DNA of 20,327 nucleotides from Clostridiales bacterium (GTDB lineage: Bacteria; Bacillota; Clostridia; Lachnospirales; Lachnospiraceae): NCBI GenBank assembly GCA_021204765.1, contig JAJPYU010000272.1, positions 1 through 20,327 of the forward strand, read 5' to 3'. Below the pieces are notes generated by a model. It was not told the DNA's origin. It worked only from the letters and a program-made list of their open reading frames with translations, and did not search any database. Position 1 is the first letter of the stretch; each line of letters starts with the position of its first letter. Position numbers and translations under genes: made by a program. Shown in pieces: positions 1-7,700 of the stretch.

Positions 1-97
1 CCCCCCCGCCCCCCCGCCCGCCCCCCCCCCCCGCCCCCCGCCCCCGCCCCCCCCGGCTGGGGGGCGGGCGGGGGGGCGCGGCCCCCCCCCCCCCCCC
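1..97. other. C/G homopolymer stretch, probable assembly artefact
   Basis: Nearly every base is C or G, in long runs of C broken by single Gs, then a G-rich stretch, then C again. It changes abruptly at about position 98 into normal coding sequence that continues a conserved GH36 reading frame. No gene, promoter or known repeat looks like this. Runs of this kind arise at contig ends from no-signal poly-G base calls or low-quality reads, so I treat it as non-biological and do not extend the first gene into it. Confidence 0.85.
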
Positions 98-99
98 AC

Positions 100-1008
100 G
101 GCAGGTATCAGTATGTACTGGATTTCTCCCGGAAAGAAGTGGTGGACTGCATCTACGGAATGATTTCCAAGATCCTCCGGGAGGCGAAGATTTCCTATAT
201 CAAGTGGGATATGAACCGCTGCATCACCGAGTGCTACTCTGCGGGATGGCCGGCAGACAGGCAGGGCGAGGTATTTCACCGATATATTCTGGGGGTCTAT
301 GATTTATATGAGCGGCTGACCAGCGAGTTCCCGAAAGTGCTTTTCGAGTCCTGCGCCAGCGGCGGCGGACGCTTTGACCCGGGCATGCTCTATTATGCGC
401 CCCAGTGCTGGTGCAGTGATGACACTGACGCCATCGAGAGGCTTAAGATACAGTACGGCACCTCATACTGCTATCCCATCAGCAGCATGGGAGCCCACGT
501 CTCCGTGGTGCCCAACCACCAGCTCCATCGGGTCACTCCCCTGCACACCAGGGCGAATGTGGCCTGCTTCGGGACATTTGGTTACGAGCTGGATCTCAAT
601 ATCCTCCCTCCCGAAGAGATAGAGGAGATAAAGGAGCAGGTGAGGTTTGTGAAGAAATACCGCAGACTGCTCCAGTTCGGAACTTTCTACCGCCTCCAGA
701 GCCCATATGAGAAAAATGAGGCGGCCTGGATGGTGGTGAGCGAGGATAAGAGGACGGCTATCGTGGGCTGGTACCGCATACTTGCAAAAGTGAACGAGGC
801 TTTCACCCGTGTGAAGCTCACCGGCCTGGATCCGGATCTTTGCTATCACAACAGCATAAGCGGAGTGGAATCCTATGGGGACGAACTCATGTACCTGGGA
901 CTTATCACCACCGACGAGAGCGCCGGGGTCAGGTCTGAGAGGGAGGATGTGCTGACCTGCCAGGATTTTGATTCGAGGCTGTACGTGCTCACAAGCGTCA
1001 CTGTTTAG
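100..1008 (+). CDS. Alpha-galactosidase, GH36 family, C-terminal part (5' truncated)
   Basis: Hydrolyses terminal alpha-1,6-galactose from raffinose-type oligosaccharides and galacto-conjugates; probably cytoplasmic. The frame is open and conserved upstream of the first possible start (GTG at 139): codons from 100 read GRYQYVLDFSRKEVVD, typical of the middle of GH36 enzymes. The catalytic nucleophile Asp lies in KWDMNR (Asp codon 208-210). The downstream FESCASGGGRFDPGM and WCSDDTDA motifs (about 345-432) hold the substrate pocket and the acid/base Asp. The final hundred residues are the C-terminal beta-sandwich. Family members are about 730 residues, so roughly 430 N-terminal residues are missing because the contig starts here; this is not a natural truncation. 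The stop TAG (1006-1008) lies inside the left arm of a 17-bp inverted repeat, so the last residues (SVTV) may come from that element. A terminator follows within 25 bp. Confidence 0.93.
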   Translation, partial: GRYQYVLDFSRKEVVDCIYGMISKILREAKISYIKWDMNRCITECYSAGWPADRQGEVFHRYILGVYDLYERLTSEFPKVLFESCASGGGRFDPGMLYYAPQCWCSDDTDAIERLKIQYGTSYCYPISSMGAHVSVVPNHQLHRVTPLHTRANVACFGTFGYELDLNILPPEEIEEIKEQVRFVKKYRRLLQFGTFYRLQSPYEKNEAAWMVVSEDKRTAIVGWYRILAKVNEAFTRVKLTGLDPDLCYHNSISGVESYGDELMYLGLITTDESAGVRSEREDVLTCQDFDSRLYVLTSVTV

Positions 1009-1016
1009 ACGGCGCA

Positions 1017-1070
1017 GGGATTGAAAAGAAGTCGCTTTAAGCTTGCTTAGAAGCGACTTTTTTTAATCCC
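1017..1070 (+). terminator. Rho-independent terminator after alpha-galactosidase
   Basis: AAGTCGCTT (1029-1037) pairs with AAGCGACTT (1051-1059), followed by seven Ts (1058-1064). An outer GGGATT (1017-1022) / AATCCC (1065-1070) pair and the A-rich and T-rich inner strands extend the stem to about 20 bp. It lies just after the GH36 stop codon and separates that gene from the nrd promoter. The A-rich left strand means it could also act weakly in the opposite direction. Confidence 0.85.
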
Positions 1071-1090
1071 GTAGGCTGTAAAACAGGTGA

Positions 1091-1173
1091 CCTCCACATA
1101 TATGAGCAATCATAGCCCCGATAGGGGCGGAGAAGCCAGCGTAGAGCTGGCGGATTGCGAATATACGTGGAGG
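1091..1173. other. Three-helix foldback, structured intergenic element of unknown function
   Basis: The outer helix joins 1091-1111 to 1153-1173, with 18 of 21 positions pairing. Inside are two perfect hairpins: GCCCC-GATA-GGGGC (1115-1128) and GCCAGC-GTAGA-GCTGGC (1135-1151). The single-stranded joints are ATA (1112-1114), GGAGAA (1129-1134) and one G (1152). This is a classic three-way-junction layout, possible as RNA from either strand or as DNA foldback. The joints do not match the hammerhead core or the purine, TPP or c-di-GMP riboswitch cores that I know. It lies upstream of the nrdD promoter, so on the plus strand it would need read-through past the upstream terminator. Confidence 0.5.
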
Positions 1174-1207
1174 GGCCGTCTAAACAGTGACAGAATTATA
1201 AAAAAGA

Positions 1208-1223
1208 CCACAATATCTAGAAT
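1208..1223 (+). promoter_or_regulatory. Candidate NrdR box 1 upstream of nrdD
   Basis: CCACAATATCTAGAAT matches the known NrdR box (acaCAATATATTGtgt type) at about 11 of 16 positions, with a strong left half-site. It sits just upstream of the -35 element. A second similar box starts 32 bp downstream, about three helical turns, the phased arrangement usual for NrdR-controlled nrd promoters. The nrdR gene itself is not in the window. Confidence 0.6.
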
Positions 1224-1229
1224 TTACTC

Positions 1230-1258
1230 TTGCAATAGACCACAAGATATGGTAGTAT
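1230..1258 (+). promoter_or_regulatory. nrdDG promoter with NrdR box 2 in the spacer
   Basis: A -35 TTGCAA (1230-1235), a 17-bp spacer and a -10 TAGTAT (1253-1258) form a good sigma-A promoter. CCACAAGATATGGTAG (1240-1255), a second candidate NrdR box matching about 11 of 16 consensus positions, fills the spacer, where a bound repressor would block RNA polymerase. Known biology: NrdR bound to ATP or dATP represses nrd operons when dNTPs are high. Predicted leader length is about 47 nt before the nrdD start. Confidence 0.65.
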
Positions 1259-1311
1259 GATTTTCGATGTCCGATTTATTGAGGAAATAAGAAAGAAAAG
1301 AGGAGAGCCAT

Positions 1312-3489
1312 ATGAAGATCATCAAGAGAAGCGGCACGGAGGTGCCTTTTGATTTGACTAAAATCACGAATGCCGTGATCAAGGCGAACAACAGCGTTAC
1401 AGATGCGGAAAAGATGACGCCGGAGCAGATAGCAGTTATCTCCGCGAACATGAGGACTATCTGTGAGGGCATGACCAGAGCGCTGGGAGTTGAGGAGATC
1501 CAGGATCTGGTGGAAAATCAGATCATGAACCAGCGGGCCTTTTCCGTGGCCAGGAATTACATCACTTACCGTTATAAGAGGGCTATGGTCCGCAAGGCGA
1601 ATTCCACTGACGAGCAGATTTTAAGCCTCCTGGAGTTCGACAATGAGGAAGTGAAGCAGGAGAATTCAAATAAGAACCCTGCAGTGAACAGTGTGCAGCG
1701 TGACTACATGGCCGGGGAGGTCAGCAAGGATATTACCAAGAGGTTCCTCCTGCCCCAGGATATCGTGGAGGCTCACGAGCAGGGTATCATCCATTTCCAC
1801 GATGCCGACTATTTTGCCCAGCACATGCACAATTGCTGTCTGGTGAATCTTGAAGATATGCTCCAAAACGGCACTGTCATCAGCGAGACTATGATAGAGA
1901 CGCCCAAGAGCTTCTCCACTGCATGCAATGTGGCCACCCAGGCCGTGGCTCAGATCGCCAGCTCCCAGTACGGCGGACAGAGCATTTCCCTGGCTCATCT
2001 GGTTCCTTTTGTGCAGGTGTCCCGTGACAAGTACAAAAGGGAAGTGGCAGAGGAGTTTAAGGTTTCCGGAGTCGAGGCGGACGAGGATACCATCGCCCGG
2101 ATTGCCGAGATGAGGGTCAGAAAAGAGGTCAAACAGGGAGTACAGATGATACAGTATCAGGTCATCACCCTTATGACCACCAATGGCCAGGCACCATTTA
2201 TCACCATTTTCATGTATCTGGATGAGGTCCCCGAGGGACAGCTCAGGGATGATCTGGCCATGGTCACCGAGGAAGTATTAAAGCAGCGTATCCAGGGCAT
2301 CAAGAACGAGCAGGGCGTGTACATCACCCCGGCTTTCCCCAAGCTGATTTACGTCCTGGAGGAGGACAATATCCGCGAGGGCAGCAAGTACTGGTATCTG
2401 ACCCAGCTGGCTGCCAGGTGCACCGCAAAGAGGATGGTTCCGGATTACATTTCCGAGAAGATCATGCTCCAGAATAAGATAGATAAAAATGGCGAGGGCC
2501 ATTGCTACACCTGCATGGGATGCCGTTCTTTCCTGACTCCCTACGTGGATCCCGAGACCGGCAAGCCGAAATACTACGGCCGATTTAACCAGGGCGTGGT
2601 CACCATCAATCTGGTAGACGTGGCCTGCTCCTCCGGCGGAGATATGGATCTGTTCTGGAAGATTTTTGATGAGCGTCTTGAGCTGTGCTATCGTGCCCTG
2701 ATGTGCCGCCATGAGCGTCTCACGGGCACACCCTCCGATGTGGCTCCCATACTGTGGCAGTACGGCGCTCTCGCCCGCCTGAAAAAGGGCGAGAAGATCG
2801 ATAAGCTTCTCCACGGAGGATATTCCACCATTTCCCTGGGCTATGCCGGCCTGTGCGAGTGCGTCCGCTACATGACAGGGAAGTCCCACACCGATCCCAG
2901 CGCCACTCCTTTCGCCCTGGAAGTCATGAAGCACATGAATGAGGCCTGCGCTAAGTGGAAGGCAAAAGAGAATATCGATTTCAGCCTTTACGGCACACCC
3001 TTAGAGTCCACCACATACAAGTTTGCGAAATGCCTCCAGAAGAGATTCGGGGTCATCCCCCATGTGACGGACAAGAATTACATTACCAACAGTTATCATG
3101 TCCACGTCACAGAGGAGATCGATGCTTTCGAGAAGCTTAAGTTCGAGTCACAGTTTCAGGCTCTCTCCCCGGGCGGAGCCATCAGCTACGTGGAGGTCCC
3201 GAACCTTCAGAATAATATCGACGCGGTCATCGCGGTGATGCAGTACATCTATGACAATATCATGTACGCGGAGCTGAATACCAAGAGCGACTACTGTCAG
3301 GTGTGCGGCTTTGACGGCGAGATCCAGATAAAGGAAGAGGACGGGAAGCTCATCTGGGAGTGCCCCCAGTGCGGCAACCGTGATCAGAATAAGCTGAATG
3401 TCGCCCGCCGTACCTGCGGATACATCGGCACCCAGTTCTGGAACCAGGGCAGGACCCAGGAGATCAAAGAGAGGGTGTTACATCTTTGA
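1312..3489 (+). CDS. nrdD: Anaerobic ribonucleoside-triphosphate reductase (class III)
   Basis: Reduces ribonucleoside triphosphates to deoxy forms under anoxia, using a glycyl radical installed by NrdG. The 725 residues begin with an ATP-cone (about 1-95, starting MKIIKRSG), the allosteric dATP/ATP site. The catalytic barrel carries the HNCCLVNL motif (C175/C176) and MGCRSFL (C404), matching the active-site cysteines of the family. The C-terminus has two CxxC pairs (C662/C665 and C684/C687) forming the zinc site, then RRTCGYIG with G703 as the likely radical glycine. The ATG at 1312 follows AGGAG (1301-1305) at 6 nt. Length and motif order are complete and normal. nrdG follows after 67 bp with a GC-rich hairpin in the gap. 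Confidence 0.98.
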   Translation: MKIIKRSGTEVPFDLTKITNAVIKANNSVTDAEKMTPEQIAVISANMRTICEGMTRALGVEEIQDLVENQIMNQRAFSVARNYITYRYKRAMVRKANSTDEQILSLLEFDNEEVKQENSNKNPAVNSVQRDYMAGEVSKDITKRFLLPQDIVEAHEQGIIHFHDADYFAQHMHNCCLVNLEDMLQNGTVISETMIETPKSFSTACNVATQAVAQIASSQYGGQSISLAHLVPFVQVSRDKYKREVAEEFKVSGVEADEDTIARIAEMRVRKEVKQGVQMIQYQVITLMTTNGQAPFITIFMYLDEVPEGQLRDDLAMVTEEVLKQRIQGIKNEQGVYITPAFPKLIYVLEEDNIREGSKYWYLTQLAARCTAKRMVPDYISEKIMLQNKIDKNGEGHCYTCMGCRSFLTPYVDPETGKPKYYGRFNQGVVTINLVDVACSSGGDMDLFWKIFDERLELCYRALMCRHERLTGTPSDVAPILWQYGALARLKKGEKIDKLLHGGYSTISLGYAGLCECVRYMTGKSHTDPSATPFALEVMKHMNEACAKWKAKENIDFSLYGTPLESTTYKFAKCLQKRFGVIPHVTDKNYITNSYHVHVTEEIDAFEKLKFESQFQALSPGGAISYVEVPNLQNNIDAVIAVMQYIYDNIMYAELNTKSDYCQVCGFDGEIQIKEEDGKLIWECPQCGNRDQNKLNVARRTCGYIGTQFWNQGRTQEIKERVLHL

Positions 3490-3508
3490 TGTGCGTTTTG
3501 AATTGTTA

Positions 3509-3534
3509 GACTGCCTCGCTTCGGCGGGGCTGTC
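3509..3534 (+). promoter_or_regulatory. UUCG-capped hairpin between nrdD and nrdG
   Basis: GCCTCGC (3513-3519), TTCG loop and GCGGGGC (3524-3530) form a 7-bp stem, extended by GAC/GTC (3509-3511 / 3532-3534) across a T-T mismatch. A short pyrimidine run (TTCTT) follows, too weak for a full terminator. It could be a partial terminator or an RNA-stability hairpin that sets nrdD expression above nrdG, which would suit the catalytic need for little activase. That role is inference. Confidence 0.55.
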
Positions 3535-3556
3535 TTCTTAAACGGAGAAAATAAAC

Positions 3557-4096
3557 ATGTATTATTCAGGAATAAAACCGTTCAGTACAGAGAACGGTAC
3601 CGGAGTGAGGGTCAGCCTCTTTGTATCCGGATGTCGTAACAGGTGCAAAGGTTGTTTCCAGCCGGACACCTGGAGCTTCACCAGCGGAGAGCCTTTTACC
3701 GAGGAGGTCCAGCAGACCATTATGGATGAATTAAAGCCGGATTATATAAAGGGTCTGACCCTTCTTGGGGGTGACCCCTTTGAGCCGGAGAACCAGCTCG
3801 ATCTGGTGGATTTCGTCAAGAAAGTGAAAGAAACATATCCAAATAAGACGGTATGGGCATTCACCGGCTATATTTTAGAGACAGACCTGGCTGAGGGCGG
3901 CAAAAAATATACTCCCCGCACGGAGGAGCTGCTCAGCTATATAGATGTCCTGGTAGATGGTCCGTTCATAGAGGAGCAGAAAAATCTTATGCTTTCATTC
4001 AGGGGATCAGAGAACCAGAGAATAATACTGATGGATGAGACAAGGAAGACCGGAAAGACGGTGCTGTCGCCGCTAATGTCAGCGGGGCATCCATGA
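3557..4096 (+). CDS. nrdG: Anaerobic ribonucleoside-triphosphate reductase activating protein
   Basis: Radical-SAM enzyme that uses a 4Fe-4S cluster and S-adenosylmethionine to make the glycyl radical on NrdD. The cluster motif CRNRCKGC (C26, C30, C33) follows the family-typical N-terminus with YYSGIKPFS and VRVSLFVSGC. LLGGDPFEPEN is the SAM-contacting GGD/E region, and FRGSENQRII near the end is conserved. Its 179 residues are normal, with perhaps eight extra residues after the usual C-terminus. The ATG at 3557 follows GGAG about 8-9 nt upstream. It is the second gene of the nrdDG operon. Confidence 0.96.
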   Translation: MYYSGIKPFSTENGTGVRVSLFVSGCRNRCKGCFQPDTWSFTSGEPFTEEVQQTIMDELKPDYIKGLTLLGGDPFEPENQLDLVDFVKKVKETYPNKTVWAFTGYILETDLAEGGKKYTPRTEELLSYIDVLVDGPFIEEQKNLMLSFRGSENQRIILMDETRKTGKTVLSPLMSAGHP

Positions 4097-4394
4097 GTTT
4101 CGGCAGTTATCTTTTTCAAAGACAGCCAGTGCAATTATATGCATGTTTTCAAGCGAACCTGGAGCATTCATTTAAGCGCACTGGCTGCCGTGTGAGGGGT
4201 AGCCGCCTTTCGTCAAAATGCACAAAGCTCTTTGTTCATACGATGCTTCGTTCATACCATACACGTAAAATACAAACGCTAAGTCTTGATATACACATTT
4301 CATGCTGCCTGCCATTGTGGCGGGTATTTTTAATGCCGGATCCGGAAAAGGGCTGTGCAGTTTCAACGAAAATTTTTTATTTGCGGTTTTGGGA
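4097..4394 (+). other. Gene-poor spacer after nrdG, containing an inverted repeat
   Basis: No convincing gene. The only notable structures are CAGCCAGTGC (4123-4132) and its exact reverse complement GCACTGGCTG (4178-4187) around a 45-nt loop, a direct repeat GTTCATAC (4234-4241 and 4250-4257, 16 bp apart), and a terminator (4308-4331). Short open frames here overlap the terminator, lack good ribosome binding sites and resemble nothing I recognise. Composition is more AT-rich than the neighbours, consistent with intergenic or decayed DNA. Confidence 0.6.
4308..4331 (+). terminator. Probable Rho-independent terminator of nrdDG
   Basis: CCTGCC (4308-4313), loop ATTGT and GGCGGG (4319-4324) form a 6-bp stem with one T-G wobble, followed by TATTTTT (4325-4331). 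It is the first stem with a T-run downstream of nrdG, about 210 bp after the stop. The stem is short, so efficiency is uncertain. Confidence 0.5.
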
Positions 4395-4423
4395 TTGATT
4401 TTTCTGAAATTTATTTTTACAAT
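4395..4423 (+). promoter_or_regulatory. Probable promoter of the surface adhesin gene
   Basis: TTGATT (4395-4400), exactly 17 bp, then TACAAT (4418-4423): a good sigma-A pair in an AT-rich stretch about 65 bp after the nrd terminator. It implies a transcript start near 4430 and a leader of about 315 nt. A weaker alternative is TTTCAA (4577-4582) with GGATAT (4600-4605). Confidence 0.5.
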
Positions 4424-4746
4424 AAACACACTTCTCGGAGAGGAGGTCATCCTTTCCGCTGTATCTGTAGCAGACTGATTCATCTTGGCCTGATCAACCG
4501 AAGTGATTCACAGAAGTACACAATCAAATACAGGCATTCCCGCAGTTTTTAATCATAATAATTCTGGCGGAAAGCATTTCAAAGTAAAAATAGTTCTCTG
4601 GATATTTCTGACATGTTAAGAGAAATCCCTGTCGGCAAAGGTCTTTTTAACAACAGACATCTTCTATGGGGCTAAATATCATTCCATTCCCCGAAAGGTG
4701 AATGTTCCATATAGATACAAAAATCCAAAAAGGAGGAGGAAACACG
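4424..4746 (+). promoter_or_regulatory. Long 5' leader of the adhesin gene
   Basis: About 320 bp without a gene, ending in the strong ribosome binding site GGAGGAGG (4732-4739) ahead of ATG 4747. At 4685-4704 is a small hairpin, CATTC/GAATG plus CC/GG around a GAAA tetraloop, about 28 nt upstream of that site. I checked for c-di-GMP riboswitch signatures, common before clostridial adhesins, and did not find the conserved core. The rest shows no clear fold by eye. Confidence 0.4.
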
Positions 4747-7700
4747 ATGAACAAGACAGCTGATACAATAAGGAAGAAACTAAAAAAGCCCCTGTCGGTC
4801 ATCCTGTGTGCGGCAATGGCGCTTACTATGGCCGGCAGTTCAGGGGCGGAACTGATCACGGCATTTGCGTCAGACGCGTCGGAGATAAGTTCACAGGAAA
4901 CCGACACCGGGTCTTCAGGTTTCAATATGGATATCGTTAACAACGGCAGTAAGGTGGAGGATGAAGAAAATCCCTTCATGAATTCAGGCTATTCGCTTGC
5001 CTCCTATTCGCTTGCAACTGCATCTTCGAGATATCCTGATTCGATCAGCGTCACGCTGACAGCGAAAAACAACATTTATTATGAGGACGGAACATACCAT
5101 ACCCACTATTTTACTTATACCACAAATGATGCGGAGGAGTCTGATTATGGATATGCGTTCTGCATGCAGCCAAAAAAGACACATATAGAGGGTACATGGA
5201 CAGCAGATTATTATCCCAATGATTATATGCGTGCCGTGCTGTACTATGGGTATAATGGGCCGGGGTATAATGATTCCGGCGACCCATTGGGATTAATAAA
5301 CATATTGTCCAGTGATTATGACATAGTTTATGACAGCAGCACACAATATTATGCGGTTACGCACATTGCCGCATCTTACGTGTATGGAAGCAGCGACTGG
5401 AATAAAGGAGTTGATGATGATCTGCAGACGGCGGTTAAAGGCATTGTCAGCAAATGGAAAGCCAATACGGATAATATTCCTGATTCATTTCAGGTATATA
5501 AGATCAAACCGGAAGATTCAGATAAACAGGATGTCGTTCTTGCTTATTATCTGCCTACCGGTTATGTGACCTTAAAAAAGGCCGCCAGTTCGGAGACGGT
5601 CAGTATCACCGCCGGAAATTGCAACTACAGTCTTGCGGGAGCCGTATACGGTGTGTACACCAACAGTTCATGCACCATTGCAGCCACTGACGTTTATGGG
5701 AACACCGTGACCCTCACCACTGATGAGGAAGGCGGCACAGGGACCGTGGAAATGGACATCGGCACGTATTACGTGAAGGAGATTTCCGCCTCGCCCGGTT
5801 ATGCCCTTGATACTACTGCATATACGGCTGATGTGAAGTCAGGGAAGACGGCTACAGTGAAATCCACCGAGACAGCCACTTACGACCCGCTCACCATCTC
5901 CCTTACGAAGATTGACAGGGATACCGGTGAGTCCGGTGCGCAGGGCAGCGCATCCCTTGCCGGTGCGCAGTTCACCGTAAAATACTATGCGGTGGATCCC
6001 GGAGATCACACCAGCGCGAAATCCGTGAGCGCCCTGAATGCCACGCGGACATGGGTGATCGAGACGGATGAAGACGCTTTTGCAATGTTGGATGATGATC
6101 ACCTTGTTTCAGGCAGTGATGACCTGTATTACTGCAATGGCCGGGAAATCCTCCCCATCGGCGTGTTTACCGTTGAGGAGACTTTAAGCCCTGAAGGCTA
6201 CACCACCGACAGCATGTATTACGTCAACTCCGACACAGGCGATAAGACCGACGGTGCCGTGTGGTTCGGGACCGTCACACAGGACGGCGACCTGGCGCAG
6301 CTTTCAGGCGGCAATGAGTACGAGGTCTCCGACAGCATAAAGAGAGGAGATTTCTCCTTTACCAAGAAAGACACTTACGGAAATCTTCTTTCAGGGGTGC
6401 CGTTTGAGATCACCAGCAAGTCAACGAATGAGAGTCACATAGTTTACACTAATGAAAACGGTTATTACAGCACCGGGTCAGATCACGTGGCGCATTCGTA
6501 TAACACTAACGGCGGCAGCTGCATTGTCGATGGGAACAGAATAATAACTGACGGCGTGTGGTTTGGCACCGCCAAAGTTGACGATTCCCTGGGAGCCCTG
6601 CCTTACGACACCTATACAGTGACCGAGCTTTCCTGCGATGCCAATGCGGATCTGAATCTTGTGTCCTTTGATGTAACCATATCTATGGACAGCTATACAG
6701 TGGATCTGGGCACCGTGGTGGATGGCGACATGCCCGCTCTTTCCACCAACGCTAAGGATGAGGATTCAGGCACCAAGTACATGTTCGCCGATACCGCTGT
6801 GGCCATCCTTGATACCCTGTCCTATTCCGATATGACAAAGGGTCGGTTCTATGAGGTCGTCACCAAACTGTGGGATGCCACGGACAGTGCTTTCCTTAAG
6901 GATGCGGCCGGCAACGAGATAACAGAGACCACAAACTTCATCGCCAGCACCAGGAACGGGACGTTGGACATCGAGGTAACATTTGACGCCTCGGCACTGG
7001 CCGGGCATGACGTGGTCGTGTTCGAGTACATCTATGATAAAGATGGAGAGCTTGTTACGTTCCACGAGGACGCAGCTGACACGAACCAGACCGTGCATTT
7101 CCCCGGGGTCGGCACTCGCGCCGTTGACGCTGAGACCGGCATTGACGTGTCAAACGCCGATGGGGAAGTGACCATCGTGGATACAGTGGATTACAGTAAC
7201 GTGAAGACCGGGTGGAAATACACCATCAGCGGTACGCTTTATTATGAAGACACAGGGGAGCCGATGACTGATGCGGATGGCAGGGAGATCACGGGCTCCG
7301 CTGCTTTCACGGCAGACGGCACTTCAGGATCCGTGGAAGTCAAATTCGGACCTTTCGACGGATCATTGCTGGCAGGAAAGAGCGTTGTGGCAGGCGAGAC
7401 CCTTGAGCACAGCAGCAGGACATACGCCGTACATTACGACATGACGGACGAGGAGCAGACGGTGCACTTCCCCGAGATCGGGACTAAAGCCTGCAACGCC
7501 GGGACCGGCGAGCAGATGGCTCCTGCCGACAACGAAGTGACCATCAACGATGACATAGCCTATTCCAACATGGATGCCGGCTGTTCCTACACCGTGAAGG
7601 CAATGGTCTATGACCTGACAACGAGCTCCTTCATATCCGGCAGTGATGGGAACCCGCTCACCTGGACCATGGACTTTACCCCTGAGGATTCAGACGGCAC

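Larger units (their letters stand above)
997..1191. repeat. Element bounded by perfect 17-bp inverted repeats (MITE-like or structural)
   Basis: Left arm GTCACTGTTTAGACGGC (997-1013) is the exact reverse complement of GCCGTCTAAACAGTGAC (1175-1191). The left arm covers the last codons and stop of the alpha-galactosidase; the right arm ends 16 bp before the first candidate NrdR box. Between them lie a long terminator hairpin (1017-1070) and a three-helix foldback (1091-1173), so most of the 195 bp can base-pair. The size and terminal repeats resemble a miniature inverted-repeat element, but the flanks (left ..ACAAGC, right AGAATT..) show no clear target-site duplication. It could also be a local inverted duplication or a structural repeat. 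Confidence 0.6.

Noticed and set aside
1091..1173. Hammerhead ribozyme
   Set aside because: The three-helix shape fits, but the CUGAUGA and GAAA core strands are missing on both strands.
4234..4257. Direct repeat GTTCATAC x2 as a CRISPR or operator
   Set aside because: Only two 8-bp copies, no spacer pattern and no nearby promoter; consistent with chance.
4093..4398. 101-codon open frame overlapping the nrdG stop (ATGA)
   Set aside because: No recognisable domain, composition unlike neighbours, no proper ribosome binding site, and it runs through the probable nrd terminator.
4172..4483. 103-codon minus-strand frame in the same spacer
   Set aside because: No start signal and no familiar motifs; it runs opposite both the terminator and the adhesin promoter.
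4702..4746. Upstream ATG that would add 15 residues to the adhesin
   Set aside because: Those codons cross the GGAGGAGG ribosome binding site and precede a complete signal peptide starting at 4747.
4424..4746. c-di-GMP riboswitch in the adhesin leader
   Set aside because: A GAAA-capped hairpin and a GGCAAAGG-like stretch drew attention, but the conserved core (GCAAAGCC and the paired receptor) is absent.
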